From NCBI GenBank assembly GCA_023436245.1, contig JAEZJZ010000078.1:115393-179392 (forward strand): DNA of 64,000 nucleotides. Direction: 5' to 3'. This document shows, piece after piece, positions 7,853-16,053 of the stretch; positions within the stretch are counted from its first letter, which is position 1; each line of letters opens with the position of its first letter. Under the pieces are notes generated by a model, which did no database searches, was not told the origin of the DNA, and was given only the letters and a program-made list of their open reading frames with translations. A program made the translations under genes and the position numbers. Source of the stretch: Bacillota bacterium (GTDB taxonomy: Bacteria; Bacillota; UBA994; UBA5500).

Positions 7853-9083
7853 GCAACAGTTCATTACCAGCAGAAACCGACCAGGCACCAGAATCACGCC
7901 GACGAGCGTCACTGTTCACAACACCGCCACGCCAAACGCCACAGCACAGAACGAACGAGACTTTCTGCAGACCCACCCGGATGCGAAGGTCTCGTTCCAT
8001 TTTGCCGTGGATGATGCTGAGGCCGTGCAATGTCTGCCACTGGATGAGATGTCCTGGCACGCCGGCAGCCGGGCTAACCGACAGAGTATGAGCATCGAAG
8101 TCTGCGAGTTCGACGACCGGGAGCGCCAGACGATGGCCAACCGCAATGCGGCTGAGCTGGTCTCCCAATTGCTCGCTCAGTTTGGATGGGGGCTGGAGCA
8201 GGTCAAGACACACAAGGACTGGACCGGCAAGGAGTGTCCGCGGAAGCTACTACCGATGTGGGATGAGTTCCTGTTGATGATTGCGAGAGGGGGAGAAGAG
8301 ATGAGATTCAAGGATGTTCCTGCTACCCACTGGGCGGCGGGAGCGATTGAGCAGGCGGTGAGCCAGGGCTGGGTGGGTGGCTTCACGGATGGCACGTTCC
8401 GGCCGGAGGAACCGGTTACCCGGGCGCAGGCGGTATCCATGGTCGGCCGGGCGACAGTCTACATGGCCAATCGGCTGCAGGCCCTGATCGCCAAGTGCAA
8501 GCCGGCGGTAGTCAAAGTGACCAGCCGATCCGCCGCAGGCACCGTCCTTGGTGCCGGCAGCATCATCACGACTGATGGCTACATCCTCACCAACGAGCAT
8601 GTGGTTAAGGACCGGCAGGCTGGGCAGTTCTACCCTGACCTACAGGTGCACATCGTGACTGACCCAGAGCTCTACGAGGTAACCAAGGCATACCCGGCCA
8701 CGGTCGTCGCCACGAGTAACTGGGATGACCTGGCGCTCCTCAAGGTGGACCTGAAGGGGCTGCCCATCCTGCCGTTGGCCAGCAAGACGCCGCCAGAGGG
8801 TACAGCAGTGGTAGCAGTGGGGCATCCGTCCGGAATGCAGTATACCAGCAGCGCCGGCGTTGTGACTCAAGACATGGCTGTAATCGGCGGGATGATCACG
8901 GTGATGCAAACTGATGCAGCCATCAACCCTGGTAACAGTGGTGGCCCGATCGTGGATCTTGGCGGTCGCATGGTGGCCGTGGCCGTGTCTAAGCTGCAGG
9001 ACTTGGACAATGTTGCGTTTGGTGTGCGCATCGAAGACGTGCGTAACTTCGTGGCCAAGCATCTGCCTAACCTAGTTAAGTAA
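7824..9083 (+). CDS. Endolysin fusion: Amidase_2 + SLH + HtrA/DegP-like serine protease
   Basis: 419-aa protein from ATG 7824 (a TTG at 7812 is also in frame). Residues about 20-155 form an N-acetylmuramoyl-L-alanine amidase of the PGRP/T7-lysozyme type. The zinc ligands are visible as His in 'VTVHNTA' and 'SWHAG', and His/Cys in 'THKDWTGKECP'. Residues about 160-215 are one SLH motif ('FKDVPATHWAAGAIEQAV', 'GGFTDGTFRPEEPVTRAQA'). Residues about 225-419 are a trypsin-fold S1C protease with His in 'LTNEHVV', Asp in 'WDDLALL' and Ser in 'NPGNSGGP'. There is no signal peptide, so export would rely on a holin. A strong internal ribosome site (GAGGGGGA, 8286-8293) precedes in-frame ATG 8301, which would give a separate 260-aa SLH-protease. 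It lies between two membrane lysis genes. Confidence 0.85.
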   Translation: MVLTVALTTRQQFITSRNRPGTRITPTSVTVHNTATPNATAQNERDFLQTHPDAKVSFHFAVDDAEAVQCLPLDEMSWHAGSRANRQSMSIEVCEFDDRERQTMANRNAAELVSQLLAQFGWGLEQVKTHKDWTGKECPRKLLPMWDEFLLMIARGGEEMRFKDVPATHWAAGAIEQAVSQGWVGGFTDGTFRPEEPVTRAQAVSMVGRATVYMANRLQALIAKCKPAVVKVTSRSAAGTVLGAGSIITTDGYILTNEHVVKDRQAGQFYPDLQVHIVTDPELYEVTKAYPATVVATSNWDDLALLKVDLKGLPILPLASKTPPEGTAVVAVGHPSGMQYTSSAGVVTQDMAVIGGMITVMQTDAAINPGNSGGPIVDLGGRMVAVAVSKLQDLDNVAFGVRIEDVRNFVAKHLPNLVK

Positions 9084-9121
9084 TCACGGCCGCCTAAGCC
9101 GAGAAGAAAGGGTGAGAGATA

Positions 9122-9487
9122 ATGACAACTCAGCACGTGTTGCATATCGCGTGGGAGTGGCGTTACCCCCTGGTGGTTGCGCTGCTGACCATCATCTACC
9201 TCGTGTTGAACTGGCAGCGGGCCTGGACCAAGCTCAAGGAGATCACACCTCAGCTGATGCTGCTGGCGCAGAAGCGAGCCAAAGAGCTCCTCCTGGCCTC
9301 CGGGGAGGCTCGCATGGCCTGGGTTGTGCAGTACATTATGACCACCGTCTTGCCGGCGTTTCCTGCATGGCTTCGCCCCTGGTTCACCGAGCAACGAGTC
9401 CGCGCATTTGCGCAATGGGTATTTGATACATCACTTGATCTACTGGACGACGGTCAGCTCAACGGCTCGGCCGACGTGAGCGCATAA
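9122..9487 (+). CDS. Holin-like phage membrane protein
   Basis: 121-aa protein starting 38 bases after the lysin gene, with 'AAGGGTGAGAG' upstream of ATG 9122. It has one strong membrane segment near the N-terminus (about residues 14-30, 'YPLVVALLTIIYLVL'), a central amphipathic helix, and a second weakly hydrophobic segment at about residues 65-80. The size, topology and position next to the endolysin are those expected of a holin or holin accessory, but the sequence is not one I can assign to a named family. It is the last gene of the phage late operon, followed by an intrinsic terminator. Confidence 0.6.
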   Translation: MTTQHVLHIAWEWRYPLVVALLTIIYLVLNWQRAWTKLKEITPQLMLLAQKRAKELLLASGEARMAWVVQYIMTTVLPAFPAWLRPWFTEQRVRAFAQWVFDTSLDLLDDGQLNGSADVSA

Positions 9488-9532
9488 GGATCCCTCCTCT
9501 GTCGGGTGAAAGCTAGACCGGCAGTTAACGAC

Positions 9533-9554
9533 GCCCCCGATAGGGGGCCTTTTT
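9533..9554 (+). terminator. Intrinsic terminator after phage lysis genes
   Basis: GCCCCC (9533-9538), loop GATA, GGGGGC (9543-9548), then CTTTTTC. A compact GC-rich stem followed by a T-run is a canonical rho-independent terminator. It closes the phage late operon 45 bases after the holin-like gene. Confidence 0.85.
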
Positions 9555-9607
9555 CATTTCCAAATAGCGCACAAGCGGGGCTTTCCTCTGGAGCCGTGAC
9601 GAGATAA

Positions 9608-10486
9608 CTACTGGCTGTCTCGCCTGTCATCTGCTTCAGTGCTTGACACAACGGCGCTGGCTTCTTGCTTGTGCTTCATGACTTTCTCCAAGTACTCTCC
9701 CCAGTACTCCTCATCTCCATCGATATCCTGAAGCCAGTAGTACATGATTAACAGCTCGATATCCTGCTTGTGGCCCCTAACGAACGGCTTCCTGGAACAC
9801 TTGGAGAATAGCGTATCAATATTGAAGAGGTTGCCCTTCTGCCTGTGGTCGTAATGGAGCATGCCATTACTCAGCTTCTTACGGTGCCTGACCGGCCACT
9901 TATCATTGTGTTCGCAGAAGAAGTACGCGTATGAACAGGCGAAGGCTGGCATGCTGACCCCGTATTTGGCCTCAGTGTGCTCAATCCACTCAGCAAACTC
10001 CGCGGTTACAAAAGGCACATCACGATTTCCAAGAGCGCTTGCTCTGACTCGCTGATGATCTTTGATGAAGCGAAAGAGCATTTCTGTTTGGCTCTTCAGA
10101 TACGGATGCTTCTTTACCAGGCTTGAGTAGCATTCGTAGGACATTGCTCTGAACTCGCTCTCTGAAGAGTAAAGCAGGAAGAGCTCATCTTCGTCGATGA
10201 TGCCCCTCAGGAGTCTGTGCAGATAGTGTCCATGGTCTGCATACATCTGCAGCAGCCATTTCTGGACATCGCCATCGTACTCATCAATAAGCTTCTGTAG
10301 CCGGTTGATTCTCTCCAGGTCAAGTGCATTGCGACTATCAATCTCTGTGATGTCGAGATAGTTGTTGAAATACTCAAAGACATAGCTCACGCATGCTTGG
10401 GTATTGTCAGATCTCTTCGACATATCGAACTCGTTTATCTGATCCTCCTGCTTTCGTTTGGCGATATACTCGTCGATCGTTAACAC
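9608..10486 (-). CDS. Hypothetical protein, 292 aa
   Basis: The start is GTG at 10486, behind GAGGAGGGATAACC on the minus strand. It is a soluble, mainly helical protein beginning 'MLTIDEYIAKRKQ', with many aromatic residues and an acidic middle ('IIDEDELFLLYSSESEF'). No signal peptide or clear catalytic motif is seen. The initial motif ('TIDEYIAKxKxxDxxNEFD') is one I have seen in other Firmicutes hypothetical proteins, often near mobile DNA, but the function is unknown. It faces away from the defence genes and converges on the phage terminator, so it is the first gene of the cargo island after the prophage late operon. Confidence 0.6.
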   Translation of the reverse strand: MLTIDEYIAKRKQEDQINEFDMSKRSDNTQACVSYVFEYFNNYLDITEIDSRNALDLERINRLQKLIDEYDGDVQKWLLQMYADHGHYLHRLLRGIIDEDELFLLYSSESEFRAMSYECYSSLVKKHPYLKSQTEMLFRFIKDHQRVRASALGNRDVPFVTAEFAEWIEHTEAKYGVSMPAFACSYAYFFCEHNDKWPVRHRKKLSNGMLHYDHRQKGNLFNIDTLFSKCSRKPFVRGHKQDIELLIMYYWLQDIDGDEEYWGEYLEKVMKHKQEASAVVSSTEADDRRDSQ

Positions 10487-10569
10487 GGTTATCCCTCCTC
10501 ACCATGCAAACACAAGAGACTTGCCTTCACCTCGTCTAGGTCAACAGACATCCGCACTGCGCCACGCTT

Positions 10570-11112
10570 TCACCACCCGTAGAACTTCTTCGGATTGTAG
10601 ATGACCAGCTCCCTTCCGGCCTTCCTCGCTCTGCAGACAGTATCATAGGTACCGCCTCGTTCCACCTCAGTCCAGACAGCAAGAACTAAATCAGCCTGGT
10701 CGACCAAGTACTGGTTCCTGGCAAGTAGTTTCGCTGGGTCATATATGCCCACGGGAACCTTGGGGACAGCGTACTCCGGAAGTTCATCAACTCGGACAAC
10801 CTCATCGGCCACATCCAATCGATGCCGGTACCTTTGCCGGTGCTCCGGATCCCAGTGCTGCGCCTGGTCTGCATACGGCACCGCAGCAACAAGCCGTACT
10901 TCCGGGTGTAGCTGTTCCCGAATTTTGGTGCACACGTCAAAAGCCATGCTATCTACGCCAAGTGCCATACCGAAGAGAAAACGATCAGCCTTGCGTTTCT
11001 GGATGAACTCCAGCAGCCGCCGCGCCAGCTCTTGACGCATATACGCATAGTTTCGGTTGGGGCTGTATCCCCAAAGGCCGGTTGGGCGATGGCCAGTAAC
11101 AGCTACGATCAT
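10570..11112 (-). CDS. SLOG-domain (YspA/DUF1273-like) protein
   Basis: 180-aa protein from ATG 11112; the frame is open further upstream (to 11460), but that extension has no matching family sequence and overlaps the divergent promoter region. Family motifs are: 'VAVTGHRP' near the N-terminus, 'FGMALGVDSMAFDV' (glycine-rich nucleotide-binding loop), 'RNQYLVDQADLVLAVW' and 'GGTYDTVCRARKAG'. SLOG proteins have a Rossmann-like fold that binds nucleotide-derived ligands. Some act as sensors or effectors in conflict systems, others are housekeeping. It is transcribed divergently from the helicase gene, which suggests a shared control region at 11113-11398. Family call good; a defence role is only contextual. 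Confidence 0.78.
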   Translation of the reverse strand: MIVAVTGHRPTGLWGYSPNRNYAYMRQELARRLLEFIQKRKADRFLFGMALGVDSMAFDVCTKIREQLHPEVRLVAAVPYADQAQHWDPEHRQRYRHRLDVADEVVRVDELPEYAVPKVPVGIYDPAKLLARNQYLVDQADLVLAVWTEVERGGTYDTVCRARKAGRELVIYNPKKFYGW

Positions 11113-11398
11113 TTGTTTGCACCACCTTCCTGGACTATGATACTGCGTTGCTAGTGCAATGTCCTGCAGATATTGAGATGAGAGTTCGGGGCAACGCATG
11201 GTCTCCTCAGATCGGCAAAACTGACCGGTCAAGTACCAGAAGCTTGGCATTTCCACCTGAAGCAGGACGAATTCTGGCGTCTGGGGGAAGGATTTTGCAC
11301 GTAAATAGGCAAATTCATGCAGTAGACCAGTGTGGGCTGCTGTTGGACAGGTGGATGAGCAAAAAACGATACCGGGAGATAGATGGAGGTGATCGACT

Positions 11399-14008
11399 TT
11401 GGCATTCAAGAAGACACACAAAGCGATTTCCGCAGTTGCAAGTCCAGAGGAGTTGTTCATGGATCTCAGGAACAGATCTGTCCAGGGCCTGATGCTCCAT
11501 CAAGGGGACATTCTGCGTGAGTACAAAAGGAAAATTCTCGACTCTGCCGATCCACCGCGGGACGTTGCTATCGAGTTGCCGACCGGAAGTGGCAAGACAT
11601 TAGTTGGGCTCCTAATTGGTGAGTACCGACGGCGTGCGCTTGAGGAGCGAGTGTTATACCTGTGTCCAACCAAGCAACTTGTTCACCAGGTCGTAGCACA
11701 GGCGCGACAGAAGTACGGCATCAAGGCTCTTCCGTTTGTCGGGGCCCAATCAGCCTATGATCCGTCAGACCGTAGCGACTATCTCTTTGGTAGGGCGATC
11801 GCCGTGAGCACTTACAGTGGTTTGTTCAACTCCAATCCGTTCTTCAGCAACCCTGATACCATAATCCTGGATGATGCCCACGTGGCAGAAAACTACATGG
11901 CCGCTATGTGGTCTTTGGAACTGCCCCGGTCGGAGTATCCAGAGGTTTACGAGTCAGTCATCAGGCTTCTGAAAGACCGAATACCTGATTACCAGCATGA
12001 CAGAATGTTGGCTGGCGATCCGACGCCCAATGACAGGGCGGTGGTTGACAAAGTCCCCACCCCGGTCCTTATGGATATTTCGCGCAACCTGATAGCACTG
12101 CTTGACACCCGACTCAGGGAGAAGAGGGCGTCATACTCATGGAATGCGATTCGTGATCATCTGGCGGCGTGTCACCTATACTTCTGTTGGGACGGTATTC
12201 TCCTTAGGCCGATTATTCCCCCTACGATGACACATAGGCCGTTCGCTGAGGCCAAGCAGAGGCTCTACATGTCCGCGACTCTTGGGAAGGCCGGGGATCT
12301 TGAGCGCTCCACCGGGGTCAAGCGAGTCTCCAGGCTTAGTATACCGGGAGGATGGGATAGACAAGGAGTCGGTAGGAGGCTTTTCTTCTTCCCAGAGCTT
12401 AGCCTGACCCGAGATGAGACCGATTCCCTTGTGCTAAGCATGATTAAGAAGGTTCCGAGGGCACTGATTCTCGTCCCTGATAGTCAGTCAGCCCTAAAAT
12501 GGAGAGAGCTCGTGGCTAGCTCGACTGACTATGCGGTGCTTGGTGCGCAGGATATCGAGACTTCAAAGGACCCCTTTGTTACCAAGAGACACGCAGTTGC
12601 CGTTCTCGCGAATAGGCTGGACGGAATCGACTTCCCTGAAGAGGAGTGTCGCTTGCTGATCGTGAGCGGCTATCCGCGAGCGACGAACCTGCAGGAGCGG
12701 TTTCTGCAGAGCCGAATGGCTGCTGCTTTCTTGCTGAGGGACCGTATCAAGGCACGGGTCCAGCAAGCCATTGGTCGTTGCACCAGAAGTGCGACCGATT
12801 ACTCTGCGGTTTGTGTATTAGGGGCAGAGCTAAGCGATACTTTGCTCCACAAGGAAGACCGTACGCGATTCCATCCAGAACTGCAGGCTGAGTTGGACTT
12901 TGGGCGCCACCAGTGTATGGATACTAGCGCGGACGAAATGCTGGACAATCTTCGAATCTTTCTCGAGCATGGGGACGATTGGGATGCAGCCGATTCTGAG
13001 ATCGTGCAAATCCGAACGGAGCTTACAGCCAGAGACGATCCTGCTGCCGAAAAACTGCGTCTTTCAGTTGAACACGAAGTGGCCTACGCATACGCGATCT
13101 GGAGAGGTGACTACCCGAAGGCCATTGAAGAGTGTGACAGTTCACTGGCAGCCCTGGTTGGGGACGACGTGAAGGGATACCGTGGTTTTTGGAATTACCT
13201 TGCTGGTTGTGCCGCGCGTCTTGGCAGCCAGGCGGGACTCGTACATCTTGAACAGGTTGCAGTAAAGCATTTTCACTCAGCTTCAGCGTGTTCCGATTCT
13301 GTAGGCTGGTTCCGGGCTTTGGCGAATGATCAGCCCGGTCAACCAGAAGAGGAACAGGTGGTCTTCGAGCGAGAGCTTGTTGACGTCATCGAGCGGCTTG
13401 AGGCTGTGCTGGATGACATGGGTACCTCAAGTCCGCGCCGATTTGAGAAGGAAGCTAGCGAAATACTGGAGCTCCTGAGCTCGACCGAGGCAAAGAAATT
13501 TGAGGCCGGACAGGTCAAGCTTGGTACCCTCCTAGGTTATAAGTCGAGCAATACTGATGGAAAGGCTGGCCCAGACCCCTGGTGGATTGCATCAGACACA
13601 GTCTGCTTGGTCTCAGAAGAGACTTGGAGAGAGAATGAGCTCTTCATCTCAGTCAACAAGGCGCGTCAAGCTGCGACACACGAGAGCTGGATAAGGGGGC
13701 ACTTAGCCGACCTAAGTCCGAACGCTACCGTAGTGACAGTGTTCATAACAAATGCGACAGCTGTCGACGCAGAAGCCCTGACCCTCACCCCCAATCTCTA
13801 CTACTGGGGCATACCTGAGTTTCGGACTTGGGCTGCCCATTCAATAGATGTCGTGCGAAGTCTTCGATCTCAGTTTCCCGGCCCGGGAGACATCATTTGG
13901 AGAGCATTGGCCATGGAGAAGTACAGAGAACATGCCATGGACCCCCTTTCCCTCGTGACCGCGGTTAAGGATAGACCCCTTAGCAAACTCGAGATCAGAA
14001 ATCACTGA
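11399..14008 (+). CDS. DEAD/DEAH-family helicase with possible nuclease-like C-terminus
   Basis: 869-aa protein from TTG 11399 (GGAGGT 8 bases before). Superfamily 2 motifs are clear: Walker A 'LPTGSGKT' (about residues 58-66), motif Ia 'CPTKQLVHQV', a variant Walker B 'DDAH' (about residue 158), 'SATLG' (motif III) and 'QQAIGRCTRS' (motif VI, about residue 455). Residues 480-700 are helical with no recognised domain. Residues about 720-765 contain 'PDPWWIASD', 'LVSEETW' and 'ARQAATHESW', resembling a PD-(D/E)XK fold in which the Lys of E-x-K is replaced. That last part is inference. It likely supplies ATP-driven DNA translocation to the neighbouring restriction genes, as the R-subunit motor does in type I systems, but the 260-base gap leaves that unproven. 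Confidence 0.82.
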   Translation: MAFKKTHKAISAVASPEELFMDLRNRSVQGLMLHQGDILREYKRKILDSADPPRDVAIELPTGSGKTLVGLLIGEYRRRALEERVLYLCPTKQLVHQVVAQARQKYGIKALPFVGAQSAYDPSDRSDYLFGRAIAVSTYSGLFNSNPFFSNPDTIILDDAHVAENYMAAMWSLELPRSEYPEVYESVIRLLKDRIPDYQHDRMLAGDPTPNDRAVVDKVPTPVLMDISRNLIALLDTRLREKRASYSWNAIRDHLAACHLYFCWDGILLRPIIPPTMTHRPFAEAKQRLYMSATLGKAGDLERSTGVKRVSRLSIPGGWDRQGVGRRLFFFPELSLTRDETDSLVLSMIKKVPRALILVPDSQSALKWRELVASSTDYAVLGAQDIETSKDPFVTKRHAVAVLANRLDGIDFPEEECRLLIVSGYPRATNLQERFLQSRMAAAFLLRDRIKARVQQAIGRCTRSATDYSAVCVLGAELSDTLLHKEDRTRFHPELQAELDFGRHQCMDTSADEMLDNLRIFLEHGDDWDAADSEIVQIRTELTARDDPAAEKLRLSVEHEVAYAYAIWRGDYPKAIEECDSSLAALVGDDVKGYRGFWNYLAGCAARLGSQAGLVHLEQVAVKHFHSASACSDSVGWFRALANDQPGQPEEEQVVFERELVDVIERLEAVLDDMGTSSPRRFEKEASEILELLSSTEAKKFEAGQVKLGTLLGYKSSNTDGKAGPDPWWIASDTVCLVSEETWRENELFISVNKARQAATHESWIRGHLADLSPNATVVTVFITNATAVDAEALTLTPNLYYWGIPEFRTWAAHSIDVVRSLRSQFPGPGDIIWRALAMEKYREHAMDPLSLVTAVKDRPLSKLEIRNH

Positions 14009-14268
14009 CACTGCCAGAACCATTTAGCCGAAACCACCTACTCGGAGACAGGCCTCTGAGCAGCATAAGAGGATCTCCAAGCAGAGTCGCAAATGAGATA
14101 GAATAGACAACAACTAGATACACTTGTCGCCGCCTTACGGTGCGCAAGGGGTAGTCGGTTGGGAAGGTGGCATTATTCCAGAGGGCCCGCATCCACCGGC
14201 ACCTTCACTCTTGGAATGCGCAAGCTCGGCGGAACAAGTAATGGCTGATGCCAGAAAAGAGGAGAAGC
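14009..14268. other. Intergenic region between helicase and modification genes
   Basis: About 260 bases with no supported gene. It contains an AT-rich patch with 'GATAGAATAG' (about 14096-14105) that could be a -10 element, without a convincing -35. The separation suggests the methyltransferase operon can be transcribed on its own, separately from the helicase. Confidence 0.4.
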
Positions 14269-16053
14269 ATGGAGCTCAAGGAAGGTTATCTTTACGATTT
14301 CATCAGCGGAACCCCTGTTCGCGCCACCCCGGAAGAGATAGACGCGGTTCAGGTTTTCTCCCAAATGTTAGTTAACGACTATGGCTATCCCAAGAAGCTC
14401 ATTCAAACTCGTCCGCAATGGCGAGTGAAGGCCAGGCCGTCAGACACGAAGAAGGAGTATCCAATAGACATAGCCGTTTTTTCTGATGAGCGCCACACAG
14501 AGGACAGCATCCAGATTATCGTCGAATGCAAGAAGAAGACCAGGAAAGACGGCAAGACACAGCTCGCTGACTATCTGAGATTTTCCAGAGCTCGAGTCGG
14601 TGTTTGGTTCAATGGTAAGGAACGCCTATTCCTTCATAAGCATGAGCAGGATGGGCGAGTTGAGTTCTCTGAGTTGCCCAATATTCCCCGGTTCGGCGAG
14701 AGAGTTGAAGACATTGGCCGATTCCGTCGACGGGACCTTAGGCCTGCAACCAACCTAAAGTCCGTTTTTCGGGCAATCCGAAACTATCTAGCAGCGAATG
14801 CCGTGGGCATCACCCGTGACGAAGTGTTCGCGCAGCAGCTCATAAACCTGATCTTCTGTAAGATCTACGATGAAAGGTTCACAAAGAAGAATGATATTGT
14901 GACCTTTCGTGCCGGTACCAACGAGCCTGATGCTGACGTTAGGGCCAGGATACTTGGGCTATTTGAGAAGGTCAAGTCTCAGTATGATGATGTAATTGAT
15001 GTTGGCGACTCGATAGTCCTTGATGACCGCTCACTCGTCTACGTAGTAGGTGAGCTGCAGCTCTACTCGCTGCAGGATAGCACAAGGGATGCTGTTGGAG
15101 ATGCATTTGAGGTGTTCATCGGTCCGTCTCTGAAGGGTGGGCAGGGTCAGTTCTTCACCCCAAGAAACGTCGTGAAGATGATCATCGATATGGTTGATCC
15201 CACGCCAGAGCAAAAAGTCATCGATCCTGCGTGCGGCAGCGGCGGATTCCTTGTGGAGGCACTTCGCCACGTATGGGGGAAGGTGCAGGAGAAAGGCGAA
15301 AGCCTGGGATGGCCGGAACACGAGATTGAGGCCGAGAAGCAAAAGGTTGCAATCAGGAACTTCCGTGGCATAGACAAGGACTCTTTCTTGAGCAAAGTAG
15401 CCAAGGCGTATATGGCAATACTCGGCGATGGAAGGGGCGGTGTGTTCTGCGAGAATAGCCTTGAGTCTCCGGCCAACTGGCATAGCTACACAAGGAATCA
15501 GGTTCAGCTTAACGAGTTTGACGTAGTCATTACCAATCCACCTTTTGGCAAGAAGCTATCCATCGATTCGGAAGACATTCTTAGGCATTACGACTTGGGT
15601 CACAAATGGGACTACGACAGCAGCACTGATACATTTCAGAAAGGCTCGCTCCAGGACAAGCAGCCTCCCCAAATACTGTTCATTGAGAGGTGCCTGGATC
15701 TTCTCAAGGACGGGGGGAAACTGGGCATTGTGCTGCTAGAGAGCATCTTTGGGATGCCCAAGTATCGCTACGTTGTGGATTACCTCGAAAAGAGAACCAA
15801 GATTCTTGCACTGGTAACCATGCCTGAAGATCTATTCCAGCCTCACACACACGCCAAGTGCTGTGTCCTAATCTGCGAGAAGACCTCCGATCAGCAGGAA
15901 GACCACGAGATCTTCATGGCCGATGTGAAGTGGTGCGGCCACGATAGCCGTGGCAATCCCACTGTCCGGGTGGACTCGAGCGGCGCGGAGGTTCTCCTCG
16001 ATGACATCCCTCGCGTTGCTCCTTTATACCACGAAGGGGCAAAACAGAGATGA
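14269..16053 (+). CDS. HsdR-N-like nuclease domain fused to N6-adenine methyltransferase (HsdM-like)
   Basis: 594 aa from ATG 14269, preceded by GAGGAG; an earlier in-frame ATG at 14248 has no ribosome site. Residues about 20-125 match the HSDR_N_2 type PD-(D/E)XK domain: Asp in 'YPIDIAVFSD', 'IIVECKKK' and then 'QLADYLRFSRA'. Residues about 140-560 are a type I-style methylase: SAM-binding 'DPACGSGGFLVEALRH' (about residue 320) and catalytic 'NPPFG' (about residue 423). A nuclease-methylase chain paired with a separate specificity chain resembles type IIB enzymes such as BcgI (A and B subunits) more than a classical type I HsdM. It overlaps the specificity gene by 4 bases (ATGA). The methylase is certain; an active nuclease is likely because D, E and K are all present. 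Confidence 0.85.
   Translation: MELKEGYLYDFISGTPVRATPEEIDAVQVFSQMLVNDYGYPKKLIQTRPQWRVKARPSDTKKEYPIDIAVFSDERHTEDSIQIIVECKKKTRKDGKTQLADYLRFSRARVGVWFNGKERLFLHKHEQDGRVEFSELPNIPRFGERVEDIGRFRRRDLRPATNLKSVFRAIRNYLAANAVGITRDEVFAQQLINLIFCKIYDERFTKKNDIVTFRAGTNEPDADVRARILGLFEKVKSQYDDVIDVGDSIVLDDRSLVYVVGELQLYSLQDSTRDAVGDAFEVFIGPSLKGGQGQFFTPRNVVKMIIDMVDPTPEQKVIDPACGSGGFLVEALRHVWGKVQEKGESLGWPEHEIEAEKQKVAIRNFRGIDKDSFLSKVAKAYMAILGDGRGGVFCENSLESPANWHSYTRNQVQLNEFDVVITNPPFGKKLSIDSEDILRHYDLGHKWDYDSSTDTFQKGSLQDKQPPQILFIERCLDLLKDGGKLGIVLLESIFGMPKYRYVVDYLEKRTKILALVTMPEDLFQPHTHAKCCVLICEKTSDQQEDHEIFMADVKWCGHDSRGNPTVRVDSSGAEVLLDDIPRVAPLYHEGAKQR

Noticed and set aside
11113..11460. N-terminal extension of the SLOG-like protein
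   Set aside because: The family sequence begins at 'MIVAVTGHRP'; the upstream part is unrelated and covers the divergent promoter region.
11148..11492. 114-codon plus-strand open frame upstream of the helicase
   Set aside because: It runs into the helicase gene in another frame, lacks a ribosome site and has no domain pattern.
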